DNA of 64,000 nucleotides from Dokdonella sp041395345 (GTDB lineage: Bacteria; Pseudomonadota; Gammaproteobacteria; Xanthomonadales; Rhodanobacteraceae): positions 1 through 64,000 of the forward strand of contig NZ_JAWLAR010000016.1 of the NCBI RefSeq assembly GCF_041395345.1, read 5' to 3'. Made by a program: the position numbers and the translations under genes. The notes under the pieces were generated by a model, which was not told the origin of the DNA, searched no databases, and saw nothing but the letters and a program-made list of their open reading frames with translations. The first letter of the stretch is position 1, and each line of letters opens with the position of its first letter. Shown here piece by piece: positions 19,765-29,466 of this stretch.

Positions 19765-20304
19765 ATGCGCAGACTGGCCCTGATGGTTCCACTGTTCCTC
19801 GCAATGCCGGTCCTGGCGGACTCGGTCCAGGGTTACTGCGAGCGAGATGGCAAGCGGATCACCTTCACCGATGGCATCGCCTTTGTCGATGCGGTCGATT
19901 CCGACGGTATCGCTACGACCGCGATCTATCTCACGGCCAAGCCGCTGGATCGGAAGGCGTTGGCTGCGTGCGAAGAGTGCGCGAGTGCGCCTGGAGAGAA
20001 CACTTTCATGAGCTCGCGCGGTGACGAAATCGAGAAGCAACGATCGGCAACGGCTGAGGGATGGATCGAAATGCAGCATGTGGCCGGGGAGCTCGACATG
20101 ACCTCGATAGTCAATCTCATGTATCTCGCCGATGACGGCGTACTGACCGGGCTCGACGGCGGCAATGGAAGGGCAAGCCTGCAGACCCATAGTCCGACTC
20201 GTATCGTCGGCAAGCTGACCAGCGAGGCGCATGAAGCGCCTTACAATGACACCGACATGAACTGCGCGGCGTCTTTTGATCTGGCAGTCGGCTGGCCTCG
20301 ATAA
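19765..20304 (+). CDS. Secreted protein of unknown function
   Basis: A 179-residue protein with a clear leader peptide (residues 1-18, cut after VLA) and no domain that I recognise. The mature part has cysteines at about 25, 69, 72 and 172, with CEEC forming a CxxC pair that could be a disulfide; no haem-binding His follows. GGGAGAACGAAGAG precedes ATG 19765. It lies 85 bases upstream of a cytochrome c gene on the same strand and may be transcribed with it. Confidence 0.65.
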   Translation: MRRLALMVPLFLAMPVLADSVQGYCERDGKRITFTDGIAFVDAVDSDGIATTAIYLTAKPLDRKALAACEECASAPGENTFMSSRGDEIEKQRSATAEGWIEMQHVAGELDMTSIVNLMYLADDGVLTGLDGGNGRASLQTHSPTRIVGKLTSEAHEAPYNDTDMNCAASFDLAVGWPR

Positions 20305-20389
20305 TGGCTTGAGAAGCAGCGACGGAGACTTCTCGTGGCTGCAAACGCCCTTTGAACGGCCGAAACTCCGTTGACGGAGTGTCGAATTC

Positions 20390-21235
20390 ATGAAATGGCT
20401 TGCACGAATCGTTATGGCAGTGGTTGTTGTCGCATTGGCGGCAGTCGGCTGGGTTTACGCGGCCAGCGAACTGCACCTCCGATCGTTTGATCGTCCCCCG
20501 CCTTTTGCATACCCCATTGCCACGGACCCCGAGACCATCGCGCGTGGCGACCATCTGGTGCGAACGCGCGGGTGCAGGGGTTGCCACGGCGATGACCTCG
20601 GTGGAGAGATCATGTGGGGCATGGCCAGCGCGCCCGATCTTGCGGCTTATGCCCGAACCGAAAGTGCCGCCACCTTTGATGCGGCACTGAGGCATGGCAT
20701 CGGGCGTGACGGAAAGGCCCTGTATTCCATGCCGTCCTACAACTTTGTGCGCTTGCGCGATGAAGACGTGGCCGCGATTTTCGCCTATCTGCGAACCCAG
20801 CCTGTCGTCGAAAGGGACTTGCCGGCAGGAAGCTTGCCCTGGAGCGTGCGCCTCGACATCGCTCTCGGCGACGATGCTGCCATTCCGGCGTATCTCGATC
20901 TCGTCCCGCCCCTGCGCCGTGCCGAGGACGCCAACCCGGCCATTGTCCGGGGTGAATACATCGCGATGACCACTTGCAACGAATGCCACGGGTTCGGCCT
21001 GCGTGCCGACTCGCCCTGGGAGGGCGAGTCGGCGCCGGACCTGATGATCGTCCTGGCCTATGACAAGGATGCCTTCCAGCACCTGATGCGTACCGGCAAG
21101 GCGCTGGGCGATCGTGAACTGAACATGATGAGCGGTGTTGCGAGAGGTCGCTTCGCCCATTTCACCGACCAGGAAGTCGAAGACGTGTACACTTTTCTCC
21201 GCGACATGAGCGCCCGCGCGTCGGCAACGCAATGA
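20390..21235 (+). CDS. Membrane-anchored dihaem cytochrome c
   Basis: A 281-residue electron carrier with an uncleaved N-terminal transmembrane anchor (about 5-25) and two c-type haem domains on the periplasmic side. Haem-binding motifs are CRGCH (62-66) and CNECH (196-200); Met residues in each half are candidate sixth ligands. It resembles the dihaem cytochrome at 30196 in layout and motif context. The gene precedes katG, with an OxyR-like site between. A partner enzyme is not evident. Confidence 0.88.
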   Translation: MKWLARIVMAVVVVALAAVGWVYAASELHLRSFDRPPPFAYPIATDPETIARGDHLVRTRGCRGCHGDDLGGEIMWGMASAPDLAAYARTESAATFDAALRHGIGRDGKALYSMPSYNFVRLRDEDVAAIFAYLRTQPVVERDLPAGSLPWSVRLDIALGDDAAIPAYLDLVPPLRRAEDANPAIVRGEYIAMTTCNECHGFGLRADSPWEGESAPDLMIVLAYDKDAFQHLMRTGKALGDRELNMMSGVARGRFAHFTDQEVEDVYTFLRDMSARASATQ

Positions 21236-21415
21236 GCGGACTCCACGACGCGACCGCAACGCAGCGGGAAAACTTCATGGCAGACGGCCTGCGGTGCGTT
21301 CAATCGACCGAAAGCCACTGTCGAACCGGAGCTGCTGCGCCGGCGATTGACGCCACGATACGTTCGGCAGCGCGCGGCCGTGGGAAGAGCTCAAATACGG
21401 TGTCCCTGCCTCTCA

Positions 21416-21452
21416 ATAGGCGGACGCTATCCTTTTGATCACGACAAACGAT
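21416..21452 (+). promoter_or_regulatory. OxyR-like binding site upstream of katG
   Basis: The stretch reads ATAG-N7-CTAT (21416-21430), seven bases, then ATCA-N7-CGAT (21438-21452). That is the four-element, evenly spaced layout of an OxyR site (ATAG-N7-CTAT-N7-ATAG-N7-CTAT), the first half exact in its outer tetramers and the second half degenerate. It ends 69 bases before the katG start, a suitable position for activation under peroxide stress. Confidence 0.55.
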
Positions 21453-21521
21453 TTTGTCTATCAAAACTCTTGCGCCAGAATGGTCCCACATCGTGTGGTG
21501 TCGCAAGCGCAGGAGAGGATC

Positions 21522-23720
21522 ATGTCGAACGAATCAAAGTGCCCGGTCGCGGGCGGTACACGCAAACCCACCCAGGCCGGCGGCCCGTCGAATGCGGGCT
21601 GGTGGCCGAACCAGCTCAATCTGAAAATTCTGAGCCAGCACTCATCCCTGTCCAATCCGATGGACGAGGATTTCAACTATGCAGAAGAATTCAGGACCCT
21701 TGACCTCGATGCAGTGATCAGGGACCTGCATGCCCTGATGACGGATTCGCAGGACTGGTGGCCGGCCGATTATGGGCACTACGGACCGTTCTTCATCCGC
21801 ATGGCCTGGCACAGCGCAGGAACCTACCGGATCGCGGATGGTCGCGGCGGCGCCGGTTCCGGCACGCAGCGATTCGCCCCGCTGAACAGCTGGCCGGACA
21901 ACGTCAGTCTCGACAAGGCACGTCGTCTGCTCTGGCCGATCAAGAAAAAGTACGGTCGCAAACTGTCCTGGGCCGATCTGATGGTACTGACCGGCAACGT
22001 GGCCCTCGACTCGATGGGCCTGAAGACTTTCGGTTTCGCCGGCGGTCGCGAGGACGTCTGGGAACCCGAGGAAGACATCTATTGGGGGCCCGAAACCGAA
22101 TGGCTGGATGACAAGCGCTACAGCGGCGATCGCGAACTCGAGAATCCGCTGGCGGCCGTGCAGATGGGCCTGATTTACGTGAACCCGGAAGGTCCGAACG
22201 GCAACGCGGATCCGCTGGCATCCGCTCGCGACATCCGCGAGACCTTCGCCCGCATGGCCATGAATGATGAAGAGACCGTGGCACTGACTGCCGGTGGCCA
22301 TACCTTCGGCAAGACCCACGGTGCGGCCGATCCGGGCAAGTATGTCGGACCCGCGCCGGAAGGTGCCGATATCGAGGATCAGGGCCTTGGCTGGAAAAAC
22401 TCTTTCGGAACCGGGAGGGGCGTCGACACGATTTCCAGTGGCCTGGAAGGCGCCTGGACGCCGACTCCGATTCAATGGGACAACAGTTATTTCGAAACCC
22501 TGTTCGGCTACGAATGGGAACTGACCCGGAGCCCGGCAGGCGCCCAGCAGTGGAAGCCGAAAGGTGACGCAGGCGCAGGTACCGTGCCCGATGCGCACGA
22601 TCCGAACAGGCGCCACGCACCGATGATGTCCACGGCCGACATGGCCATGCGCATGGACCCGGCCTACGAGAAGATCTCGCGCCGCTTCATGGCCAACCCG
22701 CAGGAGTTTGCCGATGCGTTTTCGCGTGCGTGGTTCAAGCTCACACACCGTGACATGGGACCGATTTCGCGCTATCTCGGGCCGCTGGTGCCAAAGGAAG
22801 AGCTGATCTGGCAGGATCCGATCCCGGCTGTCGATCACCCGCTCATCAACGACCAGGACATCGAAGCGCTCAAGGCCAGGATCCTGGACGCCGGATTGTC
22901 GATTTCGCGACTCGTCGCCACGGCCTGGGCCTCGGCGGCCAACTTCCGCGGCAGCGACAAACGCGGTGGCGCCAATGGCGCGCGAATCCGGCTTGCGCCA
23001 CAGAAGGACTGGGAAGCCAACGAGCCGGTGGAACTGGCCAAGGCGCTGCAGGCCCTGGAAAGGGTACAGAAGGAATTCAACGGCGCCCAATCCGGCGGCA
23101 AGAAAGTTTCGCTGGCCGACCTGATCGTGCTGGGCGGATGCGCAGCCGTTGAGGCTGCTGCCAGGAAGGGCGGGCACGACATCAGGGTCCCGTTCTCTCC
23201 CGGACGCATGGATGCCTCGCAGGAACAGACCGATATCGATTCGTTCGCTCCGCTTGAACCGGCGGCCGACGGCTTTCGCAACTACGCGAAGAAGGGTGTC
23301 CGGGGCTCGGTGGCCGAGTTGCTCGTGGATAGAGCCAACCTGCTGACTCTGACTGCACCTGAGATGACGGTCCTGGTTGGAGGCATGCGTGCCCTGAACG
23401 CGAATATGGGCCAGACTGCACACGGTGTCTTCACCAGACGCCCTGAAACCCTGAGCAACGATTTCTTCGTCAACCTGCTCGACATGAACACGCAGTGGAA
23501 GAAGTCTGCAGAGGTGGAAGGCGTGCTGGAAGGCAGCGACCGGACCTCGGGCGAGCCACGCTGGACAGGTACAGTCGCCGATCTGGTCTTCGGATCGAAC
23601 TCGCAATTGCGCGCGCTGGCAGAGGTCTACGCAAGCAGCGATGCCGAGACCATGTTCGTGAACGACTTTGTCGCGGCCTGGCACAAGGTCATGAACCTGG
23701 ATCGCTTCGATCTGGCGTGA
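21522..23720 (+). CDS. katG: Catalase-peroxidase KatG
   Basis: A 732-residue bifunctional haem enzyme that breaks down hydrogen peroxide. The N-terminal catalytic domain has the distal triad Arg93, Trp96, His97 (RMAWHSAGTYR), proximal haem ligand His260 (AGGHTFGKTHG), and all three residues of the Met-Tyr-Trp adduct needed for catalase activity: Trp96, Tyr219 and Met245. The C-terminal half (from about 430) is the usual non-haem duplicate. Length is normal. AGGAGAGG precedes ATG 21522; the frame to 21435 would run through the operator. No leader peptide, so cytoplasmic. Confidence 0.97.
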   Translation: MSNESKCPVAGGTRKPTQAGGPSNAGWWPNQLNLKILSQHSSLSNPMDEDFNYAEEFRTLDLDAVIRDLHALMTDSQDWWPADYGHYGPFFIRMAWHSAGTYRIADGRGGAGSGTQRFAPLNSWPDNVSLDKARRLLWPIKKKYGRKLSWADLMVLTGNVALDSMGLKTFGFAGGREDVWEPEEDIYWGPETEWLDDKRYSGDRELENPLAAVQMGLIYVNPEGPNGNADPLASARDIRETFARMAMNDEETVALTAGGHTFGKTHGAADPGKYVGPAPEGADIEDQGLGWKNSFGTGRGVDTISSGLEGAWTPTPIQWDNSYFETLFGYEWELTRSPAGAQQWKPKGDAGAGTVPDAHDPNRRHAPMMSTADMAMRMDPAYEKISRRFMANPQEFADAFSRAWFKLTHRDMGPISRYLGPLVPKEELIWQDPIPAVDHPLINDQDIEALKARILDAGLSISRLVATAWASAANFRGSDKRGGANGARIRLAPQKDWEANEPVELAKALQALERVQKEFNGAQSGGKKVSLADLIVLGGCAAVEAAARKGGHDIRVPFSPGRMDASQEQTDIDSFAPLEPAADGFRNYAKKGVRGSVAELLVDRANLLTLTAPEMTVLVGGMRALNANMGQTAHGVFTRRPETLSNDFFVNLLDMNTQWKKSAEVEGVLEGSDRTSGEPRWTGTVADLVFGSNSQLRALAEVYASSDAETMFVNDFVAAWHKVMNLDRFDLA

Positions 23721-23727
23721 TCCCTGT

Positions 23728-23762
23728 CTGCTGACTGGCAGCCCTCGGTTGCCAGTCAGCAG
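23728..23762 (+). terminator. Hairpin after katG
   Basis: CTGCTGACTGGCA and TGCCAGTCAGCAG form a perfect 13-base stem around a 9-base loop, starting 8 bases past the katG stop. There is no T-tract afterwards, so it may work as a terminator or as an mRNA-stabilising end. Confidence 0.6.
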
Positions 23763-23962
23763 CAATACAACATGGCCTTCCATGGACCAAGCCAGCGCGG
23801 CCGCGTTTCGACACGCGACCTCGGGCGAGACTCAAGCCGCCGTGAGTCCGGCGGGGTCCGCATTCCGGAAGGTGGTCAGGTCCGGCTTTGTTGGCATCCT
23901 CGAATATGCGTTAGGCTGCCCGACTCGGGATGGGTCACGAATCGGGGAATTCAGTCATCGAC

Positions 23963-25129
23963 ATGCGGCGGTCATGCGGCTTTACCGGTCTGTTGAACCC
24001 GCCGTGGTGCCGTGCGGCACTCCTTGTCCTGTTTGCATTCGCTACCCACTTCGCGGACGCCCAGGAGATGCAAGTGGACAAGGGGCCGGGGCAGGCCGAA
24101 GTCGAGGGTGTCGGCAGCAGCAATGCAGAGAGCGGCCACAGTTTCGTGGTCTTGCCTATCCCGTTGGTCAATCCAGCTCTTGGCAGCGGACTGGTTCTGG
24201 CCGGCGTGGCCTTCTACCAGCCCGAAGGCAGCGCACGTCCCTGGATGACGGGTGCCGGTGCGCTCTGGACAGACAATGGCAGCCGGGGCATCGGGCTGTT
24301 CCAGAAGGCCTATCTGGGCGGTGACCGATATCGGCTTACTGCGGCTGTCGGGCGTGCCGACCTCGATCTTGATTTCTACGGTGTCGGCGATGCAGCGGCC
24401 GATCGTGATGTCTCGATCGGAATCAATCAGGAGCCCGAATTCGCAAGATTCGACCTGCTGAGAAGAATTGCTGCGGGAAACTATCTGGGACTCAGGCTCC
24501 GCGCGGTCGACGTCAAGACCCGCGTTCCGGTTTCCTTGCCGCCCTTTCCGGATTTGCAGATTCCGGACCGGGAGCTCAATGTCGATCTTGTCGGTCCGGG
24601 TCTCATCTACGAATTCGATACGCGCGACTCGGAGACCTACCCGACTCGCGGCTTCTATGTCACGGCCACCTCGCAGTGGAACCTGGCCGGCTGGGGCTCC
24701 GATCTTCAGTACGCCAAGCTGAATGCATCGATCAACCATTACGGACGTGTGCGGCCGAACGCAATACTCGCCCTGCGTGGTTCCATTTGTCAGGCAGGAT
24801 CCGATGCTCCGTTCTTCGACCTCTGCCTGTTTGGAGCGAACAATGATCTGCGTGGTTACGAGACAGGCCAGTTTCGCGACTACAGCATGTTTGCGGCGCA
24901 AGCCGAGTATCGCTGGCAATTCGCAGAGCGCTGGGGTGCCGTCTTTTTCGCCGGAGTAGGTGCGGTCGCACCCTCTTTCAGCGAATTCGACTCGAGTGGC
25001 TTGCTGCCTTCGGGAGGCGCCGGACTTCGGTTCAAGGCTTCGACCAAGTTCAACGTCAATGTCAGGATGGACTACGCAGTCGGCAAGAATTCCGACGCGC
25101 TGTACTTCTCCATTGGCGAAGCGTTCTGA
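23963..25129 (+). CDS. BamA/TamA-type surface antigen (outer-membrane barrel)
   Basis: A 388-residue outer-membrane protein of the bacterial surface antigen (Omp85 C-terminal) family, without POTRA domains. Leader peptide ends near ADA/QE (about 33). The barrel includes the family hallmarks YEFDTRDSETYPTRGFYV and NNDLRGYETGQFRD (the L6-type RGY motif) and ends SIGEAF with a terminal Phe. The role of short members is unclear; lipid or protein insertion is only an analogy. Start uncertain: ATG 23963 begins the leader, while ATG 23930 is in frame; neither has a strong ribosome-binding site. Confidence 0.82.
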   Translation: MRRSCGFTGLLNPPWCRAALLVLFAFATHFADAQEMQVDKGPGQAEVEGVGSSNAESGHSFVVLPIPLVNPALGSGLVLAGVAFYQPEGSARPWMTGAGALWTDNGSRGIGLFQKAYLGGDRYRLTAAVGRADLDLDFYGVGDAAADRDVSIGINQEPEFARFDLLRRIAAGNYLGLRLRAVDVKTRVPVSLPPFPDLQIPDRELNVDLVGPGLIYEFDTRDSETYPTRGFYVTATSQWNLAGWGSDLQYAKLNASINHYGRVRPNAILALRGSICQAGSDAPFFDLCLFGANNDLRGYETGQFRDYSMFAAQAEYRWQFAERWGAVFFAGVGAVAPSFSEFDSSGLLPSGGAGLRFKASTKFNVNVRMDYAVGKNSDALYFSIGEAF

Positions 25130-25222
25130 GCAGATACCCATCCTCGGATGGCGACTTGAATCCGGCCTTTTCCTTCTTGCGGATGCACGGCGTTGCGGGC
25201 CGGAAATCGGGCGCTGGCGGGC

Positions 25223-26293
25223 TCAGAAGTTGTAGCCGAACGAACTGGTCAGTGACCAGTCCGTCTTCACGAGGTCCGGCGCGGGCGGCTTGCTGTCGTG
25301 ACTGCGCGTATAGGAAAGCTGGTAGGTGAAATCCTTGAAGATCTCGTAGCTGCCGGTAATGTCGAACTGGCTGCGCAGGCGCCCCGCGATGGTCAGGCTG
25401 GGGTACAGCGAAAGGGCGGTCGACAGTCCGAGATTCGGATCGTTGAAGCTGAAGTACTGGTAGTTGAGTTGCAGCACCCCTTCCGTGCTGATCTGGCTGA
25501 TCCCGTCGGTGTAGTTTTCACGAGTGCCGGCGATCCCGGTCAATGCCGTGAATTCCTGATGTTCGGTACGCACCCAGTAGCGACCTATACCACCGCCGAG
25601 CACCGTACGCAGGTTGAGGTCGGTCTGTTCATTGGTCGTCAGGCCACCGGTCGCGGCCCAGTACCAGCGGTTGTCGCGAAGCCAGCGGAACTGCGCATTG
25701 AGGTAGTTGCTGGATGATGAGTCGTTGTTCGTCGAATCGGTACGCGAGCCGTTGTAGTTGATGTTCCAGTAGCGAGTAGGCTTGCGAAAAGTGACATTGG
25801 CGTTCACGGTGTACTGGCGATCCTGGTTTGCCGAGGAGGCGCTGACACCCAGGCTGACATTGGCATCAACACGGTCAAGCCAGCTGCCCTGGGATATCGG
25901 CACCATGTGAACGACGCTCTCCAGGGGCAAGTCGTCGATGCTGTCATTCTCGGCGGGTTCGGCCAGGGCCAGCACGCCGGACTCGCCGAGTTTGGGCACC
26001 TGACCATACTGGCGACTCCCATCCGAGCGTTCCACTTCGAGCAACTGGTTGGTCTGTACGCGTGCGACCGATGGCCATTCGATGCTGACCGTACCGATCG
26101 AGTCGGTACTGAGCGTCAGTACGCCGTATTCGAGCTTCTTGATTTCGCCGGTCAGCCGATCTCCATTCTTGAGGATGACGATATCGGTCTTGGGCGCCGC
26201 ATGAGCAGGAGAGCAGGCCAGAAGGAGGATCAACAGGCTGCCAGAGATACCCTGCCAGCTGCGTCCTGCAAATCCAGGCAACAACTTGTTCAT
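25223..26293 (-). CDS. DUF481 outer-membrane barrel protein
   Basis: A 356-residue exported protein. The leader (about 1-32) is followed by a small beta domain (about 35-95) with the VILKNGDRLTGEIKKLE pattern, often seen before DUF481, then a DUF481 barrel ending SFGYNF. Proteins of this type form outer-membrane barrels of unknown role, some induced by salt or stress. GGGAGA lies about eight bases before ATG 26293. It is convergent with the surface antigen gene. Confidence 0.85.
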   Translation of the reverse strand: MNKLLPGFAGRSWQGISGSLLILLLACSPAHAAPKTDIVILKNGDRLTGEIKKLEYGVLTLSTDSIGTVSIEWPSVARVQTNQLLEVERSDGSRQYGQVPKLGESGVLALAEPAENDSIDDLPLESVVHMVPISQGSWLDRVDANVSLGVSASSANQDRQYTVNANVTFRKPTRYWNINYNGSRTDSTNNDSSSSNYLNAQFRWLRDNRWYWAATGGLTTNEQTDLNLRTVLGGGIGRYWVRTEHQEFTALTGIAGTRENYTDGISQISTEGVLQLNYQYFSFNDPNLGLSTALSLYPSLTIAGRLRSQFDITGSYEIFKDFTYQLSYTRSHDSKPPAPDLVKTDWSLTSSFGYNF

Positions 26294-26550
26294 CGCTTCA
26301 TCTCCCGACCGGCCGGTTCGACGCACCACCATGGCGCGCCGATGCTGTTCAGGGCGCCATTTTGCATGAAGGAGGTGAAAGGCCGAAATTGCGAAGCGCG
26401 TCCGATCTGGCCCGAAAGTCCTCGAGCTCTGCCGCGCTGGCGCGGGAATCCCGGGACACAGGCTGGTCTGCGTGCGATCCGGCGCGGGCAATGCCGGTGT
26501 TCGGTGCGGGCGGGTCCTCGACCCGCTATCCGCACCTGGATGGCAACGTC

Positions 26551-28272
26551 TTACTGGATGGGAGGATCGAATCCGTACGTGAAGATGTTCTCCGACACAG
26601 CGCCTGTAATGGCGAAGTCGCCGACGGCATAGGCATCGCGGGAAACGCCCGAACCATCACCTTCGTCGCGATTGTCGGTGTAGATGCCCAGTGCCTGTGT
26701 CAGAACCATGTCCATTCCGTTGTAGTCGCCCCACTCGAAGCTGCCGCTCGGTTTCGGCATGTTGATGCTGGTCAGGCGCGTAGGCGCGCTCCAGCCATCG
26801 CCACCGTTGTCCGAGTAGCTGTAGTAGTAGTCAACGCCCGTTCTGTCCGGGCTGTTGGTCGTGTCATAGAACACGACATGGACGCGTCCGTTGTTGTCGA
26901 CCTTCATCCAGGGATGGAATCGATCGACCGTGTTGGCGTCTGCGGTGGGATGGGGGGTGCGAACCGTCCAGGTCGCGCCCGCGTCCCGCGAGTAAGCCAC
27001 CTGAATCCGGCCGTGGTTGTTCGCTACGGTGCCCGATTCCGGCCCGGTATTGTCGGTGTAGGCGACATAGATGGAATCGCGATAGGGGCTGTTGCTCAGA
27101 TCGACATCCGCCGAGGCGTAGATGAACGCGCGCCGGACCGGCATGGCCGGAATCGGGAAGTCATAGCCATCCGCGGTATTCGCAACGACCACAGGTGGCT
27201 CGAACGTGGCGCCGCCATCTGTCGATTTCAGCAGCGTTATCGTTCTTGCCGAGGTTACCGGGTAGAGGTAGTAGACGTTGCCGCTGCTGTCGGATGTCAG
27301 GTCGCAGCCGATGCCGCGCTCAGACGACGAACTGCCGAATGTTACCGGCGTGCTGAAGGTCACGCCCATGTCTTCGGATCTGGAGAACTTCTGCACGTTG
27401 TTCAGGTGCCAGCAAACGTAGACATTCTCGTAGTACGGCGACGTCGGCTCGGTATCGACGTGCAGGTATTCCTTGTCCACGCTGCCATTGGTTGTCGGCA
27501 CGACCACCGGTCCGTCCCAGGTTGCACCCGCGTCGGTTGATCGATACACATAGACGCCGTTGCCAAGCGTTGCGGAATAGGCAGTGGTGCCGTCGCCCGA
27601 CCAGGCCACGGTGGGGTCGCAGCAGATGCCGGAGCCGGGCAGGTTGGCCGACTGCGTCCAGGTGGCTCCGCTGTCCGAGGAGAGCCACATTTTCTGGCCG
27701 CCGCCGGGGCCGTTGGAACCGGCAACGACCTGAGTGGTATTGGTCGGGTTGATGGCGATGGCGGTTTCCGCTCCGCCGTGCGCGGGGCCGCTGACCCGGA
27801 TCTCGGTTGCAAGCAGGGACTTGGCGTAGGTCTTCTCGGGAATGCCTTCCTCAAGGATTACTTCGTAGTTGCCATTCGCATCGAGCTTGATGTCGTGGTA
27901 AATGCGACCGTTGATCAGGTAGCCGTAGTACTTGATCTCGAAGCGCTGCAGCGCGCTGCGCGGATACTGCGCGGGGCCGGTTCTGACCAGGCCGGGATTG
28001 GCGCGGCGCATCTCGACGCGGAAGAACGCCGGAATGGGATCCTTGGCGCTGGCTTCGTCGTCGGAGAGTACGGCGAGGTCGGCCTTTGTCAGTGCATAGT
28101 TGCGATCATCCCAGGGGCCGAAGTTGACCAGGGAAGCGTAGTTGACGTCGGCATCCGCACCGCGCGACTGGACGACCCTGTTGGCAGCAAGAGCGCTCGC
28201 CGATGCCACGGTCAGCACGAGCAGGAGCACAAGACTGGTCGCCATTCGGTGGGCGAGGGGAAAAATGGGCAT
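26551..28272 (-). CDS. Secreted sialidase-like BNR-repeat protein
   Basis: A 573-residue exported protein. Leader peptide about 1-30; a pre-domain of about 140 residues; then a beta-propeller with Asp-box repeats S-x-D-x-G-x-T-W/F: SSDSGATW, STDAGATW, SEDMGVTF, STDGGATF, SRDAGATW and a degenerate last one. This is the exo-sialidase propeller fold, but the catalytic Arg triad and Tyr/Glu pair cannot be confirmed by eye, so the enzyme role is open. The C-terminus is NIFTYGFDPPIQ, a Phe-x-x-Gly-Phe end shared with two other surface proteins here. GGAGA precedes ATG 28272. Confidence 0.85.
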   Translation of the reverse strand: MPIFPLAHRMATSLVLLLVLTVASASALAANRVVQSRGADADVNYASLVNFGPWDDRNYALTKADLAVLSDDEASAKDPIPAFFRVEMRRANPGLVRTGPAQYPRSALQRFEIKYYGYLINGRIYHDIKLDANGNYEVILEEGIPEKTYAKSLLATEIRVSGPAHGGAETAIAINPTNTTQVVAGSNGPGGGQKMWLSSDSGATWTQSANLPGSGICCDPTVAWSGDGTTAYSATLGNGVYVYRSTDAGATWDGPVVVPTTNGSVDKEYLHVDTEPTSPYYENVYVCWHLNNVQKFSRSEDMGVTFSTPVTFGSSSSERGIGCDLTSDSSGNVYYLYPVTSARTITLLKSTDGGATFEPPVVVANTADGYDFPIPAMPVRRAFIYASADVDLSNSPYRDSIYVAYTDNTGPESGTVANNHGRIQVAYSRDAGATWTVRTPHPTADANTVDRFHPWMKVDNNGRVHVVFYDTTNSPDRTGVDYYYSYSDNGGDGWSAPTRLTSINMPKPSGSFEWGDYNGMDMVLTQALGIYTDNRDEGDGSGVSRDAYAVGDFAITGAVSENIFTYGFDPPIQ

Positions 28273-28555
28273 TACTGTGTTCTCCGCAATGAGAGGGTAC
28301 GGCCGCCGAAAAAGTCGCCGCAATGCGGAAGGTTACTCCACCCGGGATCGGACGGCGAATTCTTGGCCAGGGAGAGGCAGCAGTCACGACATCCGGCCCA
28401 TGCAGGAATGGCCACGGGCAACGCCATTGCGGGGCAAACAGGGCCGCTGGCTGATTCGACCGCAGCAACCATGCGCCATGCCGATGATAGGATGAAGCAC
28501 GCTCGGCATCGATTCCGGCTGACACCCAGGCAGGAGTCATCTCGGAGAATTCTGG

Positions 28556-29311
28556 ATGAATCAGGCGCCTGTTTCGCCAACACAGTACCCCGCGCCCGCC
28601 TGGGCCAGGTCATTGCGCCGCTTCAATCAGTGGATCATGTTTGATCTGGGCGGTGGCCCGCGTCCATTCAAGCTGGCCTGGATCATCAATCTGCAGAAGG
28701 CCGGCTCGTTTCCATTCTTCGGGTTGCTGATCTGGTTGTATGCAGACACCACGCCTGCAGCGACGTCCACGGCAGCCTGGCTCTATCTTGCGCTGCACGG
28801 CAGTTACGGTCTGGTCTGGCTGGGCAAGGACCTGCTCTTTCCCGATGCAAGCTGGCAGGGGCGGGCAACGATCGCAAGCAGCGTCGTCGGCGCGTTGGGT
28901 CTTGCCGGCTACTGGCTCGCGGGTTGGCTGCTGATCTCGGGCCGTACGAGTATGGATTATCCGCTGCCTGACGTGGCCTGGTATTGCCTTTGCGTGTCGA
29001 TGTGCGTGCTCGGCTGCGTCATCATGGTTGCTGCCGACGTGCAAAAGTACTGCACGCTCAAATTGCATTCAGGCCTGATCACCGACGGCATGTTCCGCAG
29101 CATTCGCCACCCGAATTATCTGGGTGAAATGATGATCTACGGCGCACTCGCACTGTTGTCCTGGCACTGGATCCCGCTGCTCGTGCTCGCGTATTTCTGG
29201 GGCATGCTGTTCTCGACCAACATGGTCATGAAGGAAGCGAGCATGTCGCGCTATCCGGAATGGGCGGCGTACAGGAAGCGCACCTGGTGGTTGTTGCCGG
29301 GGGTTTTCTGA
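28556..29311 (+). CDS. ICMT/DUF1295-like membrane methyltransferase family protein
   Basis: A 251-residue polytopic membrane protein with about six transmembrane segments. The C-terminal signature FRSIRHPNYLGE (about residues 180-191) and the final EWAAYRKRTWWLLP match the isoprenylcysteine carboxyl methyltransferase / steroid 5-alpha-reductase superfamily, where this region binds the cofactor. Substrate in bacteria is unknown, probably a lipid. GGAGAA lies before ATG 28556. It is divergent from the BNR protein gene. Confidence 0.8.
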   Translation: MNQAPVSPTQYPAPAWARSLRRFNQWIMFDLGGGPRPFKLAWIINLQKAGSFPFFGLLIWLYADTTPAATSTAAWLYLALHGSYGLVWLGKDLLFPDASWQGRATIASSVVGALGLAGYWLAGWLLISGRTSMDYPLPDVAWYCLCVSMCVLGCVIMVAADVQKYCTLKLHSGLITDGMFRSIRHPNYLGEMMIYGALALLSWHWIPLLVLAYFWGMLFSTNMVMKEASMSRYPEWAAYRKRTWWLLPGVF

Positions 29312-29466
29312 TCGAGGGCATCGCGCCGGCCAGACGATGGCGCAAAGCGGATGCGAAAGCCGGGCGCGCCACTGGCATGGAACTGTTCCGGTCACAGCCA
29401 GCCGGGGTTGCACAGTCCGTGCCGCTCGACCGGATTCGAGCGTTTCCGCTTTCGGAAACCTGCGCT

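Noticed and set aside
21642..23783. 713-codon open frame antisense to katG
   Set aside because: It mirrors the codon pattern of katG on the other strand, has no ribosome-binding site and resembles no protein. Long antisense frames are common in GC-rich genes.
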